Source of the DNA: Bettongia penicillata ogilbyi
Taxonomy: Eukaryota; Chordata; Mammalia; Diprotodontia; Potoroidae
DNA: 64,000 bases
Direction: 5' to 3'
NCBI GenBank assembly: GCA_023548195.1
Contig: JAJHZJ010000754.1
Location: 930,001 to 994,000, forward strand
Position numbers and translations under genes: made by a program. Below, piece after piece: positions 52,201-63,440 of the stretch. Every line of letters starts with the position of its first letter. The first letter of the stretch is position 1. The notes beneath the pieces were generated by a model. It saw only the letters and a list, made by a program, of their open reading frames with translations. It was not told the DNA's origin and did not search any database.

Positions 52201-52964
52201 GAAGACCGACATTAGGATTTTTTTTTTTCTCTCAGTAAGTTCTTGTGTTATTAGCCCTATGGTTTCTATTGGTCTGTTTTGCATAGTGTGGTGACTTTTA
52301 GGAATACAAATCTCAAGTTTTAGCTTAAGAGCTTCTTTTTCCCTCTCCCTTCCCCCTTTTTCATAGCAGTGCTGACTAATGACTTGGGCTGTCATGAGGA
52401 GCAAATGAGGTAAAGCACTTTACAGTAAAATATGAATGCCCTTATTATGGGTCCTCTAGAGTAGAGAATGGCCAGTGATATCCTGGAAGCTTTGGGCAAA
52501 TGGTCTCTAGTTTTCCAATGAGTGGGAGGTGTGATCCCCTCCTATGAGGCTGGGAGGCTTGTGTAAGAGAACCAGATTTACAATTTTGTGGGTAGTTTTA
52601 CCTCATAAGTAATTTCTTTATATCTTTGGGTCCATGCATTTACTTAATATTTATTGAGCTACATTGGACCTTTGGTTAGATGTAGGCATATGCCCTTCTA
52701 GACTCTTAAGAGCATCTGAACAATGGGCTCGAGGAGACACATACTAGGCCTTTAAGGGGTATTTTTCCTTGGTCTTATTTTTAAAGTATTAAACTTGAGT
52801 AAGCCTAAAAACAGAATCCATAAACTAATCATTTTATAGAATAGTATCTCGAGAAAGAAACTAATCCAGTTTTTCATGTTTTAGGTGAAGAATATAAAAG
52901 CCAGAAGAAGCTAATTGACTTATCCAAACTCACATAGCTTGTCTGATTTTTTTCCTTCCCACGT
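52201..52964. other. Intron 1 with MIR traces
   Basis: Possible MIR pieces at 52,395-52,425 and 52,845-52,940 (GGTGAAGAATATAAAAGCCA, AATTGACTTATCCAAACTCA). Otherwise nothing recognised. Confidence 0.35.
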
Positions 52965-53145
52965 ATAGATTTTTCTTTTTAAAAAATTTTTAAAATTATT
53001 AATTTCTTTGTTTTGTTTTCTACAATCACTTCCATAAGTCTTAGATTTTCTCTCCCTCCTTTCCCCCTCCCTCCCGAAGACAGCATGCAATCTTATATGG
53101 GTTCTATACATACATTCTTATTAAACACATTTTCACAATAGTCAT
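52965..53145 (-). mobile_element. L1 3' end, part split off by a solo LTR
   Basis: TTTTCTACAATCACTTCCAT, AAGACAGCATGCAATCTTAT and AACACATTTTCACAATAGTC. It joins 53,762-54,375 across the LTR insertion. Confidence 0.85.
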
Positions 53146-53761
53146 TGAAGTGGACATTATTCCTCCCTGGGCCCCTAGGTTGAGAGATATCTGTTAGATT
53201 ACTGGACAGAGTTGGATAACTTGCCTAGTAACAGGTTTTTGTTGGGCCCCTGTCAAAACCTTATTCCCCTTTGGGTTGTGAAATAGCTGATGAATTGTTA
53301 ACAGCCATTTTTTGTTCAGTCCATCTGCATGGTAACCACCTGTGCCCCCCTAATGTTAGACCCCTCTTGCCAGGCAACTAACTACCTTTTGCTGAGTACC
53401 GCCCCCCCCTTCCTAACAACTACTTTTTGTTGAATGACAACCAGTTTTTGATTTGATCCCTCTCCTGGCACCTCTTCTCTTTTGGGGTCCTCTGCCCAAC
53501 AGCACCCTGACAGCCATCTTCTGTTTGAGGGTTCTTACCTAGCAGCAGGCCCCCCCTGCCCTGTCAGGACTATGTTTGTTATAGAAACTGCAGAGCTGTA
53601 CTGAGAAGCGCTGAATGCTTAAAATGCGCACACCCACCTCAGTTCGGGGCTGTCTCCTCTGGGTCTCTCCATGAGGCAGCCGCCAGCCTGGCTAATAAGT
53701 GACGCTCTCAGAATTCCTAATTGATTCTTGCCTGTGAATTATTCTTGGTCCGTCTGTTTCA
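53146..53761 (+). mobile_element. Solo LTR (616 bp) inserted in L1
   Basis: Starts TGAAGTGGACATTATTCCTC and ends GGTCCGTCTGTTTCA, i.e. TG...CA termini. It is flanked by GTCAT at 53,141-53,145 and 53,762-53,766, a 5-bp target-site duplication, at a point where intact L1 reads ...AGTCATGTTGC. Poly-C blocks and a CTAATAAGTGA / TGATTCTTGCCTGTGAATTA end resemble the R-U5 part of class I (gamma-type) LTRs. No internal proviral sequence remains. Orientation is inferred from that end. Confidence 0.85.
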
Positions 53762-54375
53762 GTCATGTTGCATAGAATAATTAAAATGCACGGGAGAAAC
53801 CATGAGAAAAATGCAAGCAAAACAAAACATTACAGGAGAAAATATTCTGCTTCATTCTGTTTTCCAATTACATAATTCTTTCTCTGGATGTGGATAGTAT
53901 TTTGCCTCGAGTCCTTTGGGAATGTTTTAGGGCCTTGCATTACTGTGAAGAGCTAAGTCTGCCAGAAAAATTCCTAGCACACTGTGGTTGTTGCTGTGTA
54001 CCATGTTCTCCTGGTGCTGCACATTCACTCAGCATCAGTTCATATAAGTCCTTGCAGGCCTCTCTGAAGTCCTCCTGTTGATCATTTCTTATAGCACAAT
54101 AGTATTACCCATTGCATTCATATACCACAACTTGTTCAGTCATTCCCCGGTTGATGGGTATCCCCTCAATTTCCAGTTCTGGGCCACCACAAAGAGAACT
54201 TCTAAAAATATTTTTGTACATGTGGGACCCTTTCCCATTTTTATGATTTCTTTGGGATACAGTCCTAGAAGTGACATTGTTGGGTCAAAGGGTAGGCACA
54301 TTTTTGTAACCCTTTGGGCCTAATTTCAGATTGCTCTCCAGAATGGTTGGATTAGCTCACAGCTCCACCATCATG
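53762..54375 (-). mobile_element. L1 3' end, continuation after the solo LTR
   Basis: GTCATGTTGCATAGAATAAT, TTTTCCAATTACATAATTCT, CACTGTGGTTGTTGCTGTGT, CATTCACTCAGCATCAGTTC, TGATGGGTATCCCCTCAATT and GGGTCAAAGGGTAGGCACA. Confidence 0.9.
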
Positions 54376-54570
54376 TACATAATTTTCATAGATGAAATAT
54401 ATATTTGTGAATATAGCAAATCCGTACTAAATTCTATTTCTATGTAGTATTTTCTTAATATTTTAATTATGTGGGCAAAAGCAAAATATTATATGACAGT
54501 ATATATATTGTGGTATTCCTACTAAATATATAGAGAATTACATAGAACCAATAAATTTAGGGTTAGAATG
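54376..54570. other. Intron 1, AT-rich spacer
   Basis: Nothing recognised. Confidence 0.4.
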
Positions 54571-54574
54571 GACA

Positions 54575-54715
54575 ACAGAGGTCATCTTGTAAAACTTCCT
54601 CACAGGCAGAGAGGAACACTGACTCCGAGAGAAATGGAATGCCTTGCCTAAGATCACGCAACTAAGAAGTAGTAGAATTAAAGTTCAGATTCTCATCTGA
54701 CTACAGTTCTCATTT
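54575..54715 (-). repeat. MIR-type fragment, minus strand
   Basis: ACTTCCTCACAGGCAGAGAG, AATGCCTTGCCTAAGATCAC and TAAAGTTCAGATTCTCATCT. Confidence 0.6.
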
Positions 54716-56690
54716 GAATATTAGATAAACCTCAATTTCTCAGTTTTGTGTATCCAAACAAAAACCATATTTCTATTAGAAATGTTAAGAAACTACTTTC
54801 TTTAAGAAAATGTATATATGGAAAGTTCAGAAAAAAGCTAAGCTCCCAAATGGATTAAGGGTAGTAACAAGTTTAAAATTGGAATCAATCTAGTGAAGGT
54901 CTTTGTTTTTTCCCCATGCTCTGAAAGGATTAGGGTATTGATCTGTGTGAAGAAGGAAGTCTTTTCTTATTTACTTAAGTTCACTTTTGCCCAACTGTAA
55001 AGAACTCTTGAAAGAAGTGGTCATAGAGAGATTGAGTGGTTTTCAGAAAATGATTCTCTGACAGTGTACCAAAAGTTAATTGATTATTGTTCTGTTTGAT
55101 GGAGCAACTCTTAACTGAACTGTTACCTAAACTGGGCCAATCTTAACTGTTGAGAATCCTATAAATTGGAACTTCTAAATGACTTGTGTGTTGAAGAGAT
55201 GTCCAAGAGTGTGAAGGGAATTCTGTCATTTGGGACAATTGTTTCTCTGAGTAGAACAATGTTTGGATTTAGAATAATGATAAATTAATAAAAAGTGTTC
55301 CTGGTAAGCCAACTTTAAATGTCAAATTCAGTCCTGACATGTCCTTTGTGTTGCCTTCTAACTCACTTCAACCTCTGATTCAATAAAGATATAGAGCAGT
55401 TGCAAAAACATAAACCGACATAGTAGAAACACTCATGGTGGAAGTTGACCAGCACCAGGTGTTGTATATGTTACTGTATACAACACTCAAACATTTATCT
55501 AGGAAAAAATAGGAGTCCTGTTACTGTAACAACCTTCTGAGTTATTAGTTCCTCAGAAGGTTTTAGCAAAATGTAAAGGATGAATTGTTATGATACATCT
55601 AGATTGTTTTTCCATATTTCCACAAGACAGAAATAGTAGGTAATCTTGTGATACTTAGGTGGAGTTGCAATATAATATGCTTTAAACTTTTGAAATAAAT
55701 AGACCCCATACAGTTTGTGGCTTAGTGTTTAGTAGTGTCCATTGTCACAAAGTGTTGATGGAATTTTATGATATTAACAGAAAACCATAATCCCAGTTAA
55801 TGAGATCATAGGTCTTTGAAAGTACTTAAGAGGTCTAATACCTCCTTATTTTATAGATGAGGAAACTGAGACTTTAGAGAAAAATTTCCTACTGCAGTTG
55901 AAGCATCCTGTAGACTATCATAGGATCCTCCACCTATTTAGGAAGGATTCAAAATCTGGCATTGGCAGGTCTATCAGCACAGGTATGTGGCTTCCTTAGC
56001 TGTACAATGAGGGCGTTAAACTAGTCTTCTGAGGCCCCTTTCAGGCATTATCTGTGAAGTAAAAGGGATAAAAGTGAACGTTAGCGATCACCTAAACTCT
56101 TAAAGATTAAGCCCAGAGGTCCAGGAAGGACTCGCCCAAGGTATTGGTGGCAAAGTTAGGATTTAAAATCAATTTTTCAGGTTCTTAATCTAGCACTCTT
56201 AACCTACTAGGGAGTAAGGGATTTGGTAACTGCTTAAAAAAAAAAAAACATAGCCCATAATTCCAGTTCTTTAGAAAATGTTGTTTTCTTTGCGTGGGTA
56301 CTTCCTGCATTGATGTAGGTCCCATTCAAGAGTTGAGTGTGAAAAATGCGTCACCATGTGTTGTCAGTCTGGTGGTAAAGCTCTTGAAGCTTAAACTGCT
56401 CTTAAAATGTGATGTAAGCAGGTTTGGTCTCTTAGTAGGACCTGCCAGAATGAGGACTCCACCGACCAAGCCTTGGGGAACACATTGCCTCTTCTGTGCG
56501 AGGGTGGCCCATCATTGCAGGATTTAGAGGAGACTTAAAAACTTCCCTGAATTAGCACATCTAGGGGAGGCATACCCCACTCTCTTACTGCTTTTGGGCC
56601 TCTTGAACACGATCTTTAGCAAAGACAGGAATTATAATGTTTACTAAAAAGAAGAAAAAGTGATTGGTAGATAGACCCTGAGGTGACCCT
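54716..56690. other. Intron 1, mainly unique with MIR traces
   Basis: Small MIR pieces at 55,840-55,880 (TATAGATGAGGAAACTGAGA) and perhaps 56,100-56,190. No exon seen. A poly-A run lies at 56,236-56,248. Confidence 0.4.
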
Positions 56691-56699
56691 GAGTGCATG

Positions 56700-56905
56700 G
56701 CCTGGATATGCTACTCTGCAGCCCTCCACACTTCATCTCATTCGCTCTCATCAGCCTTGTAGGGTAGTTGTTAGCTACTGCTGCAGTTGTTGCCTGTTTT
56801 GAACACAGGAAGTTCAGCGCTTCACCTGCAGTCATGCAGTGCGAGGTGCCAGAGGCAGGGTTTGCACTTAAATCTTCCCGAACTCAAGGCGACCTGCCCC
56901 AGCTG
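56700..56905 (-). repeat. MIR-type SINE, minus strand, worn
   Basis: TCATCAGCCTTGTAGGGTAG, GTTTTGAACACAGGAAGTTC and CAGGGTTTGCACTTAAATCT. Confidence 0.45.
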
Positions 56906-58165
56906 AGCCGTACTGCTTCACCCCGGGGAAAGTCTACCAAACTCTTGAACATAAGTTGTATTGGAAGATTTGAACTAGACTTGGAAGGGATCATGGAAAT
57001 TATTTAGTCCTCTTGTTTTTCAGATAAACAAACCTCTGGTTACCTTAGATACTAGAAGACTAATTAATGGCAGAGCTGTTAAAAGAACTCAGGTTCTAGT
57101 ATTTTGACTCTCATTCTAAAATTTTTTGCAGGTTCAGCAATGAGGGTTGTACTTATGTCTGATTGATTACTTATAAAGTTATAGTTACTATAGCCACAAT
57201 AATTTCCTATTTTATATTTCTATTGCATTGATTATTTGAAATTTATTTTTGTATTACAAAGCTAACTTAAACTTGGGATTTCTTGCTTATGGAATATATA
57301 TTATACAGAAGTAGTAAAAGAATATTGATTTTGGTTCTAGTAAGCCTGGCTTCAAGTTTTGACTGCTGCTTTATTGATTGTTATCATGGGCAAATTAATT
57401 AAATATTCTTGCTACTAAACTCATAATATTGTGAAGAAAGTTTTACATATATATGTGCTATTATATACCATTAAATGCAGATTTGTAAATTATTCTCTGT
57501 CCTTTGCATCTGGCATTAAAATTATTTACAAGGCAGATCACTAAGACTGGGAGAAAATTTTCTTATTTTTTTCTTTTCTTGGTAACTTAGTGACCTTGAA
57601 ATTTTAAATATTGGTGAGAGTTGTATTTGTGCCATGAACATAAGACCTTATTCTTCATTCTCTTAGGATAGACAAGAGCAGCTTTAAAATGCACAGATTG
57701 AAACTGCTGTCCCAGAGTTTCTCATTAGTCAGTTTTATCATGCTTCCCAAGATGCCCGAGATTGGAGTTGGCCCCATGCTTCAGTTGTTTGTGTTGTTAA
57801 GCTTTCCTAATACTCTAGCTGGTGGCTAGAAAAAACTGAGTTTCGTATGTACATACTGCTACTGGAGGAAAATGACTGTGAGTGCCTTTTTTTTTTTTTA
57901 ATGACTTGGATGGAGACTTGGAAGATAAGCTTATCAGATTTCTGTATGACATAGAATCTAATGCGATGACTGAGCCAGGAGATGTGGATATCTTAGGGAG
58001 CCAGCAGGATGTGAAGTGGAAAGGCCTGTCTTTCTTGAAAGCAAGCTCACTTGCACAGGTCCCCAGAAAGACCACATGGTCATCTGGCCCTTTTGTACCT
58101 TTCCAGTCTTTATATCTTCCTCTCCATGCTTCCTGTGCTAGTTCCAGCTTTGATAGTTAGTACAC
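56906..58165. other. Intron 1, mainly unique
   Basis: A possible MIR trace at 57,315-57,420. Poly-T at 57,887-57,899. Open frames at 57,815-58,160 on both strands carry no domain. Confidence 0.4.
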
Positions 58166-58169
58166 CTCT

Positions 58170-58305
58170 GTACTTAAAAAACAACCGTGTGACTTTGAGT
58201 CAAGTCACTTCACTTCTGTCTTTCTCATTTTCCTCATCTGTAAAATAAGGGAGTTGATGGGAGTAGGTGACCACAAGGTTCCTTCCAGCTCTAAATATAT
58301 GATCC
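58170..58305 (+). repeat. MIR-type fragment, plus strand
   Basis: CCGTGTGACTTTGAGTCAAG, CATTTTCCTCATCTGTAAAA and AAGGTTCCTTCCAGCTCTAA. Confidence 0.65.
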
Positions 58306-58430
58306 AACTGCAGTAATGTTTCCATTAATAGAGGAAGAAACAGAGACTCAGGGAGGCTAATGACTTGCCTATAGTCACAGAACTGAGTTGATATTGTAAG
58401 CCAGGCCTTTCTGACTTCTCTCTGTGCTGT
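58306..58430 (-). repeat. MIR-type fragment, minus strand
   Basis: TTAATAGAGGAAGAAACAGA, GACTTGCCTATAGTCACAGA and AAGCCAGGCCTTTCTGACTT. Confidence 0.5.
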
Positions 58431-58631
58431 TCTGCTTCTCCTTATTCTTGAAGAAGAACATTGTCCAACTGAAAAAAGCACACTAAGTGGGACCTGGGAT
58501 GTGAACAGGGAATATGCTTGAACTCTCTTTGAGAGGACTTTGGAAAACTGCATGGTTGTTTTCAGTTATTTGAAAAACTATCATATGAAAGGCACTGTCA
58601 AATAGCAAAGGGGGGAAAGGGAAGGGAAGAG

Positions 58632-58860
58632 GAAGTTACAAAGCACCTACCATATGCCAAGTTCGTGCTGAGTGCTTCACTGGTCACTCCTTTGAGCCTC
58701 ACAACAACCCTGGGAGGTAGGTGCTGTTATTATCTCCATTTTGAGGAAACTGACCCTGAGGCAATGTGACTTGCCCAAGGTAACACTGCTAGTAAGTGTC
58801 TGAGGTCAGATCTTCCTGAGTCCAGGCCCAGTATCCTATCTACTGTTACACCCACTGCCA
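58632..58860 (-). repeat. MIR-type SINE, minus strand, near full length
   Basis: ACAAAGCACCTACCATATGC, CCTCACAACAACCCTGGGAG, GTAGGTGCTGTTATTATCTC, GTGACTTGCCCAAGGTAACA and GTCTGAGGTCAGATCTTCCT. Confidence 0.8.
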
Positions 58861-58864
58861 ACAC

Positions 58865-59080
58865 TTGAATTCTAGTCTTGGCCCCTGACACATATTAGCT
58901 GTGTGATCCTAGACAGGTCATTCATTTAATCTCTCACTCCTCTGGACACCTCTCTTTAAGTTGACAAGAAGGCCTTAGCTTGCTTTGGTAGAAGGAATTT
59001 CCTTAACCAAGTGTTCACTCTATTAATGAAATTGTAGGTCCATTCCCATTTCCAATCCCAGTGTGGAAGAGGGAGCTGAA
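58865..59080. other. Intron 1 spacer with MIR trace
   Basis: AGCTGTGTGATCCTAGACAG near 58,900 is a MIR core remnant. Otherwise nothing. Confidence 0.4.
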
Positions 59081-59082
59081 TT

Positions 59083-59795
59083 ACTTTTTCTCCAAATTTA
59101 TTAATTTGTTTTGTTTTCAGTTTTCATCAATCACTTCCACAAGCTCCAAATTTTCTCCCCCTTCCTCCCCAAGATGGCATGCAATCTTTCATGGGCTCTA
59201 CACATATATTCCTATTAAACACATTTTCACATTAGTCATGTTGCATAGAAGAATTTAAACAAATAGGAGAAGCCATGAGAAAAAACCAAAACATAACAAA
59301 AGGGAAAATAGTCTGCATCATTCTGTGTTCTGACTCTAGTTCTTTGTCTAGATGTGGATAGCATTTTGTATTATGAGTCCTTTGGAAATGTTTTAGGTCC
59401 TTGCATTGCTGTAAAGGGTTAAGTCTATCAGAAACAGTCCTCACACACTGTGGCTGTTACTGTGTACAATGTTCTCTTGGTTCTGCTCACTTCACTCAGC
59501 ATCAGTTCATATAAGTCTTAACAAGTTTATCTGAAGCCCACCTGCTGATCATTTCTTACAGCACAATATTATTCCATTATAGTCACATGCCACAACTTGT
59601 TCAGCCCTCCCCAATTGATGGGCATCCCCTCGATTTCTGCTTCTTGGCCACCACAAAAAAAGCTGCTATAAATATTTTTGTATGTATGGGTCCTTTACTC
59701 ATTTTTATGATTTCTTTGGGATATAGCCCTAAAAGCAGTATTGCTGGCTCAAAGGGTGTGCACATTTTTACATGTATCTTTGGGCATAGCTGAAT
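59083..59795 (-). mobile_element. L1 3' end, minus strand
   Basis: ATCAATCACTTCCACAAGCT, GATGGCATGCAATCTTTCAT, AACACATTTTCACATTAGTC, AGCATCAGTTCATATAAGTC, TGGGCATCCCCTCGATTTCT, CTGCTATAAATATTTTTGTA and CTCAAAGGGTGTGCACATTT. A complete 3' end of the same subfamily as 52,965-54,375. Confidence 0.9.
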
Positions 59796-60980
59796 CATTT
59801 TTTGTGGGGAGGTGGTTCTTTGACTAGATAATATCTAAAGTCCCCTTCAACTCTATGATGCTCTGTGTTGCTGAGGTGGGCAGAACTAGAAATAACAAAT
59901 GAGCATCACAAGAAAGCAAATTTTGTCTTGAACGTTATGCCAGTTAGAGCTTTTTCTCAGTAAAATAGACTGCCTTGTAAGCATGCCTGTGTGACGTGTA
60001 ACATTCCTTCCAGATTTAAATGTGTGTCTGGTCCAGGCGTTATTCTCATTCTCTTCCTGGACTCTAGTAAGTAGGAAAGCAGTTATTTCAAGACTAAGCA
60101 GTGGAAGTTCACAGTTGATGAATTGAAATTGAGGCTTGGTATTAAACCTAAGTGCACACAGTCACAAAACCCCAGCAAAAACTGTTCATAGAAGCAGGGA
60201 CCTCTTTGAGTAGAGCACACTAGTGTTTGAAGCCCATGGGAATGGCCACTGGCTGTGTCATGTGACTGCTGAGTCAGGGTCGGCACTTCACTCTGACTAG
60301 CTTTGGGCTCTTCTGCTGGAAGAATTAAAGGGGGTGGGGCAGGCGGGCAAGGGCTGATTAGGCTCCCTCCTGGCTGCATCCACTGTACCCCCTGGGTTTT
60401 AAGACAGGGCTTATCCTCACTTTTCACCCTGTGCTCTCCTCCCTCTCCATATAGTTGACTTTTGTGAATCCAGACTTGCTTCTCTATCTGCCTTGGTGGG
60501 GTCACTCTCCAACTGGCCCATCAGCATATCTAAAGCAGAGTCTGTCTTTCCCCTAAGTTAGTCTTTCCTAATTATCCTTGGTCCCAGCACTGTTTCCATT
60601 TTAGGAACTTGAAATCTTTCTCTTCCCTCACTTTGGGTATCCAGTCAGTTACGTAGTGCTGCTTCTTCCTTTGATTTCCACTCCTATTGAGTCCAGGCCC
60701 TCACACTACCACTTTTCTGCACCCTTGTGGCAGCCTCCTGTCTCTTGGGCTCTGCTTTCTCCCTGTCTGCTCTGTGTTTTGAGTTCCTCTACCTCCTTGT
60801 CTGGAGGCTTAGGTCTGGAACGCTTTCATGTCACTCACTTGAGTTAACTCAGGCGAGGTGTCTCCTCTTCTCTGATTTGATCACACTTTGAACTCTCCAT
60901 TGCCTTTCTGTTGTGTGCTCTTGGGTGTTCTGTTTTGATGCCTCTTATACTAGCTTTGTACTCATTATGTTGCAGAATGG
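59796..60980. other. Intron 1, mainly unique
   Basis: The minus-strand frame at 60,083-60,505 (140 codons) has no domain, no repeat of known kind and no splice support. I do not call it a gene. The segment 60,650-60,850 may be a worn L2 piece. Confidence 0.35.
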
Positions 60981-60984
60981 TTCT

Positions 60985-61105
60985 TATTCTTGTTAGACTG
61001 TAACCTCTTATTAAGGCAAGGACTACCTGTGCTATTTACTCTGCCAGGGCTTAGCACGGTGTTAGGCACATAGACACTGGTTAAAGAGTAAATAAATGTT
61101 GTATC
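60985..61105 (+). repeat. L2 LINE 3' end
   Basis: AGACTGTAACCTCTTATTAA GG..AAGGACTACC, GCCAGGGCTTAGCACGGTGT and GAGTAAATAAATGTTG. Confidence 0.7.
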
Positions 61106-61740
61106 TCCATTCCATTTTTCAAGTGAATGAAATTAGTCCAAACAGGTGTCAAGTCATTGATTTTATCAGGTGAAGAAAAGTGCACGTTCAGACTTAGTGG
61201 TATGAAAGTAGGAGAGGAACTGTATAAGAAACAGGGGAAGATTCTTAATTAGTTGAAATATTATGACAAAATTATGGAATTTAAAGCTATGTACATTTTG
61301 GAAATGTCGGAAAAAATCATGGTACTGTTTCTGGGGGGCAAGATACAAAGAAAAATCAACACTTGTTCTCTGATCGTTCCATCTCCCTCATTTGTCCTCT
61401 TTTTCTCTGTTAACCTGGCCCAGCCCGCGTTCACTCAGCATCTCAGATTGGAAAGGGCTTCTGCAGCTCTCCTGTGCAGCCTAGCCCTTCTGTGTATGAC
61501 ACAAGGGCACTGAGGCTGGCACAGAGGAATATAGCTCTCCTTTTTGAAGTGTTCCATGCCAGGAACTGTTTCATTCTTGGTCAGAAAAGGCTAGGATTAC
61601 TTTTTACTTTCCTCAGCCCCCTGACCATCTGAAGATAGGGACCCTGGTGACTTACTGGATCACTTACCTGTCACGTGCAAAGTATTCCTTTAAGTGCTAG
61701 GGGAGGAGGGAGGTGGGCTACTACATACAAAAAGTTTGAT
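61106..61740. other. Intron 1, mainly unique
   Basis: Possible MIR trace at 61,440-61,520. No exon seen. Confidence 0.35.
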
Positions 61741-61744
61741 GATT

Positions 61745-62160
61745 GTCCATTGTAAGGCAATATATTCCATTACATTTACATACCACAATTTTTTTCACTC
61801 ATTCTCTCATTAATGGATACCCTATTCTACTACAAAAAGTGATATTAATATTTTAATATAGATAGGATCTTTCTGCCACTGCTCTTAGGTGGTATAGACT
61901 GTCTGGTGGAGATGTACACATGGTAGTGGTGTCATTGGGTCAGAGGTTATGTAATGTACTATTTAGTGACTTTATTGTTAAAAGAATAACTTCAAATTTC
62001 TTTCCAGAGTGGTTGCACCAGTTCTCTGTTCTGGAAACAGTCTTTAGTTTCTAAAATTTACAATATTTTGCCAGTTGGATAGGAATGAGGTGAAATTTTA
62101 GTGTGTTTTAATTTTTATTTCTTTTATTGGTTGTTTGAAGTATTTTTTTCATGTTTTTTG
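61745..62160 (-). mobile_element. Old L1 3' fragment, minus strand
   Basis: CATTACATTTACATACCACA, CATTAATGGATACCCTATTC, AAAAAGTGATATTAATATTT, GGTGTCATTGGGTCAGAGG and GGATAGGAATGAGGTGAAAT keep the reversed L1 order at high divergence; it is an older L1 than the others here. Confidence 0.65.
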
Positions 62161-62540
62161 GTAGCCTATTTCACTTTGAAAGCCTTCCATAATGTTGTTG
62201 CCGGTCATCTAGGACAGTTTAACTACTCGTGTTCATTTTCTCCTTGGTGGCTTTGCTTGTGTTGTTCACCTTCACCAGATTATCCAAATCTGTTGAAACC
62301 CAGCACACATCTTCCTTGAAACCTTCCTTCCTTACTTAGTCTTCTTTTATATAGACTCCTACGCTGTCTTGAAACTGTGCCACATAACATGGCACCTGGA
62401 GGCAAGCCTACTCTTTGGGAACTCTTGAAAACTGAATAGTGACTGTCAGAGAGCAAGTGGAGGCCAAATCTCTCTTCACCACTAGATGGCGGTTTTGTTT
62501 TGGGAAGGGAGAAATGACAGGTGTGGATTCTGCTGCTGCT
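62161..62540. other. Intron 1 spacer
   Basis: Nothing recognised. Confidence 0.4.
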
Positions 62541-62544
62541 ATTT

Positions 62545-62700
62545 TTAGAGCTGGAAGGAGGCTTGGAGTGAAGAGACATATGTTTATACTCTGTCCCCAC
62601 CACTTGGTGTGATCATGGGCAAATCACTTAACCTTTATGAGCCTGTTGCTTCATTTATAAGGGGAGATTATGCTACTTCTATTACCTATTAGAGGTACTC
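62545..62700 (+). repeat. MIR-type fragment, plus strand
   Basis: GTGATCATGGGCAAATCACT and TTCATTTATAAGGGGAGATT are MIR core forms. Confidence 0.5.
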
Positions 62701-62734
62701 TGCGGAAAGAATTTTGTAAATCTTAGAAGTGAGA

Positions 62735-62845
62735 GATCTTTATTCGGTCAAATCCTCTCATTTTACAGATTAGGAAAACGAAGTCCTAAAGTGGTTGAGT
62801 GACTTATTCAAGATTGCATGGCTGTTTATTGGCATGGTCATTGAC
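62735..62845 (-). repeat. MIR-type fragment, minus strand
   Basis: TTTTACAGATTAGGAAAACG, TGAGTGACTTATTCAAGATT. Confidence 0.55.
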
Positions 62846-63034
62846 TGATGGGAACTGATGAATGTTCTGAGGATTGTTCTAGTTGTGGCATTCCTTCTTA
62901 ACTCTGTAAGGTGTAGGGAAGGAAAGATCTTTTCAAGAGCCTCTTTCTCCTTCAGCACTTCAGCGCAACAAGGAGAGAGAAAATCTTTAACTGGGGAAAA
63001 CATCAGAAAAAGGGACTGAGAAGACATGAAGCAG

Positions 63035-63205
63035 CGGGGCAGAGAGTGGAAAGAGCACTAGATGTAGATATTAGAAAACCTTGGTTGGATTTGTGTGACT
63101 TGAGTAGATTGAGCAACAAGTCATCTTCTCCGGGCTTCATCTTCATTCACCCTTAAATTGAAGGAATTTGAATAGGTCATCTTTAAGATCCTTTCCAACT
63201 AAGGC
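63035..63205 (+). repeat. Old tRNA-SINE/MIR fragment, plus strand
   Basis: GGGCAGAGAGTGGAAAGAGC, CTAGATGTAGATATTAGAAA and TTAAGATCCTTTCCAACTAA. Confidence 0.5.
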
Positions 63206-63319
63206 ATTGAAATAGGAATGACTTTTTAGGCAGTGTGAATAGGTTGGCCAAATGCAAAACTTTAGTCTTACTGAAATACCGTGTTTTGCATTGTACTGTT
63301 TATTTATATTATCTTTGTT

Positions 63320-63440
63320 TGGCCAACCAGAAGTTAAACTTTTGAGGGTAGGATTCATGATTTATTTTTCTTCTGTATTTCCATGGAATCTCACACATTG
63401 TTTAGCACATAGGTATTCAGTAAAGACTTCATTGCTAATT
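63320..63440 (+). repeat. L2 LINE 3' end
   Basis: TTTTGAGGGTAGGATTCATG, TGTTTAGCACATAGGTATTC and AGTAAAGACTTCATTG. Confidence 0.55.

Noticed and set aside
60083..60505. 140-codon minus-strand frame
   Set aside because: No domain, low complexity, in intron 1 and without splice or promoter support. A chance frame is likelier.
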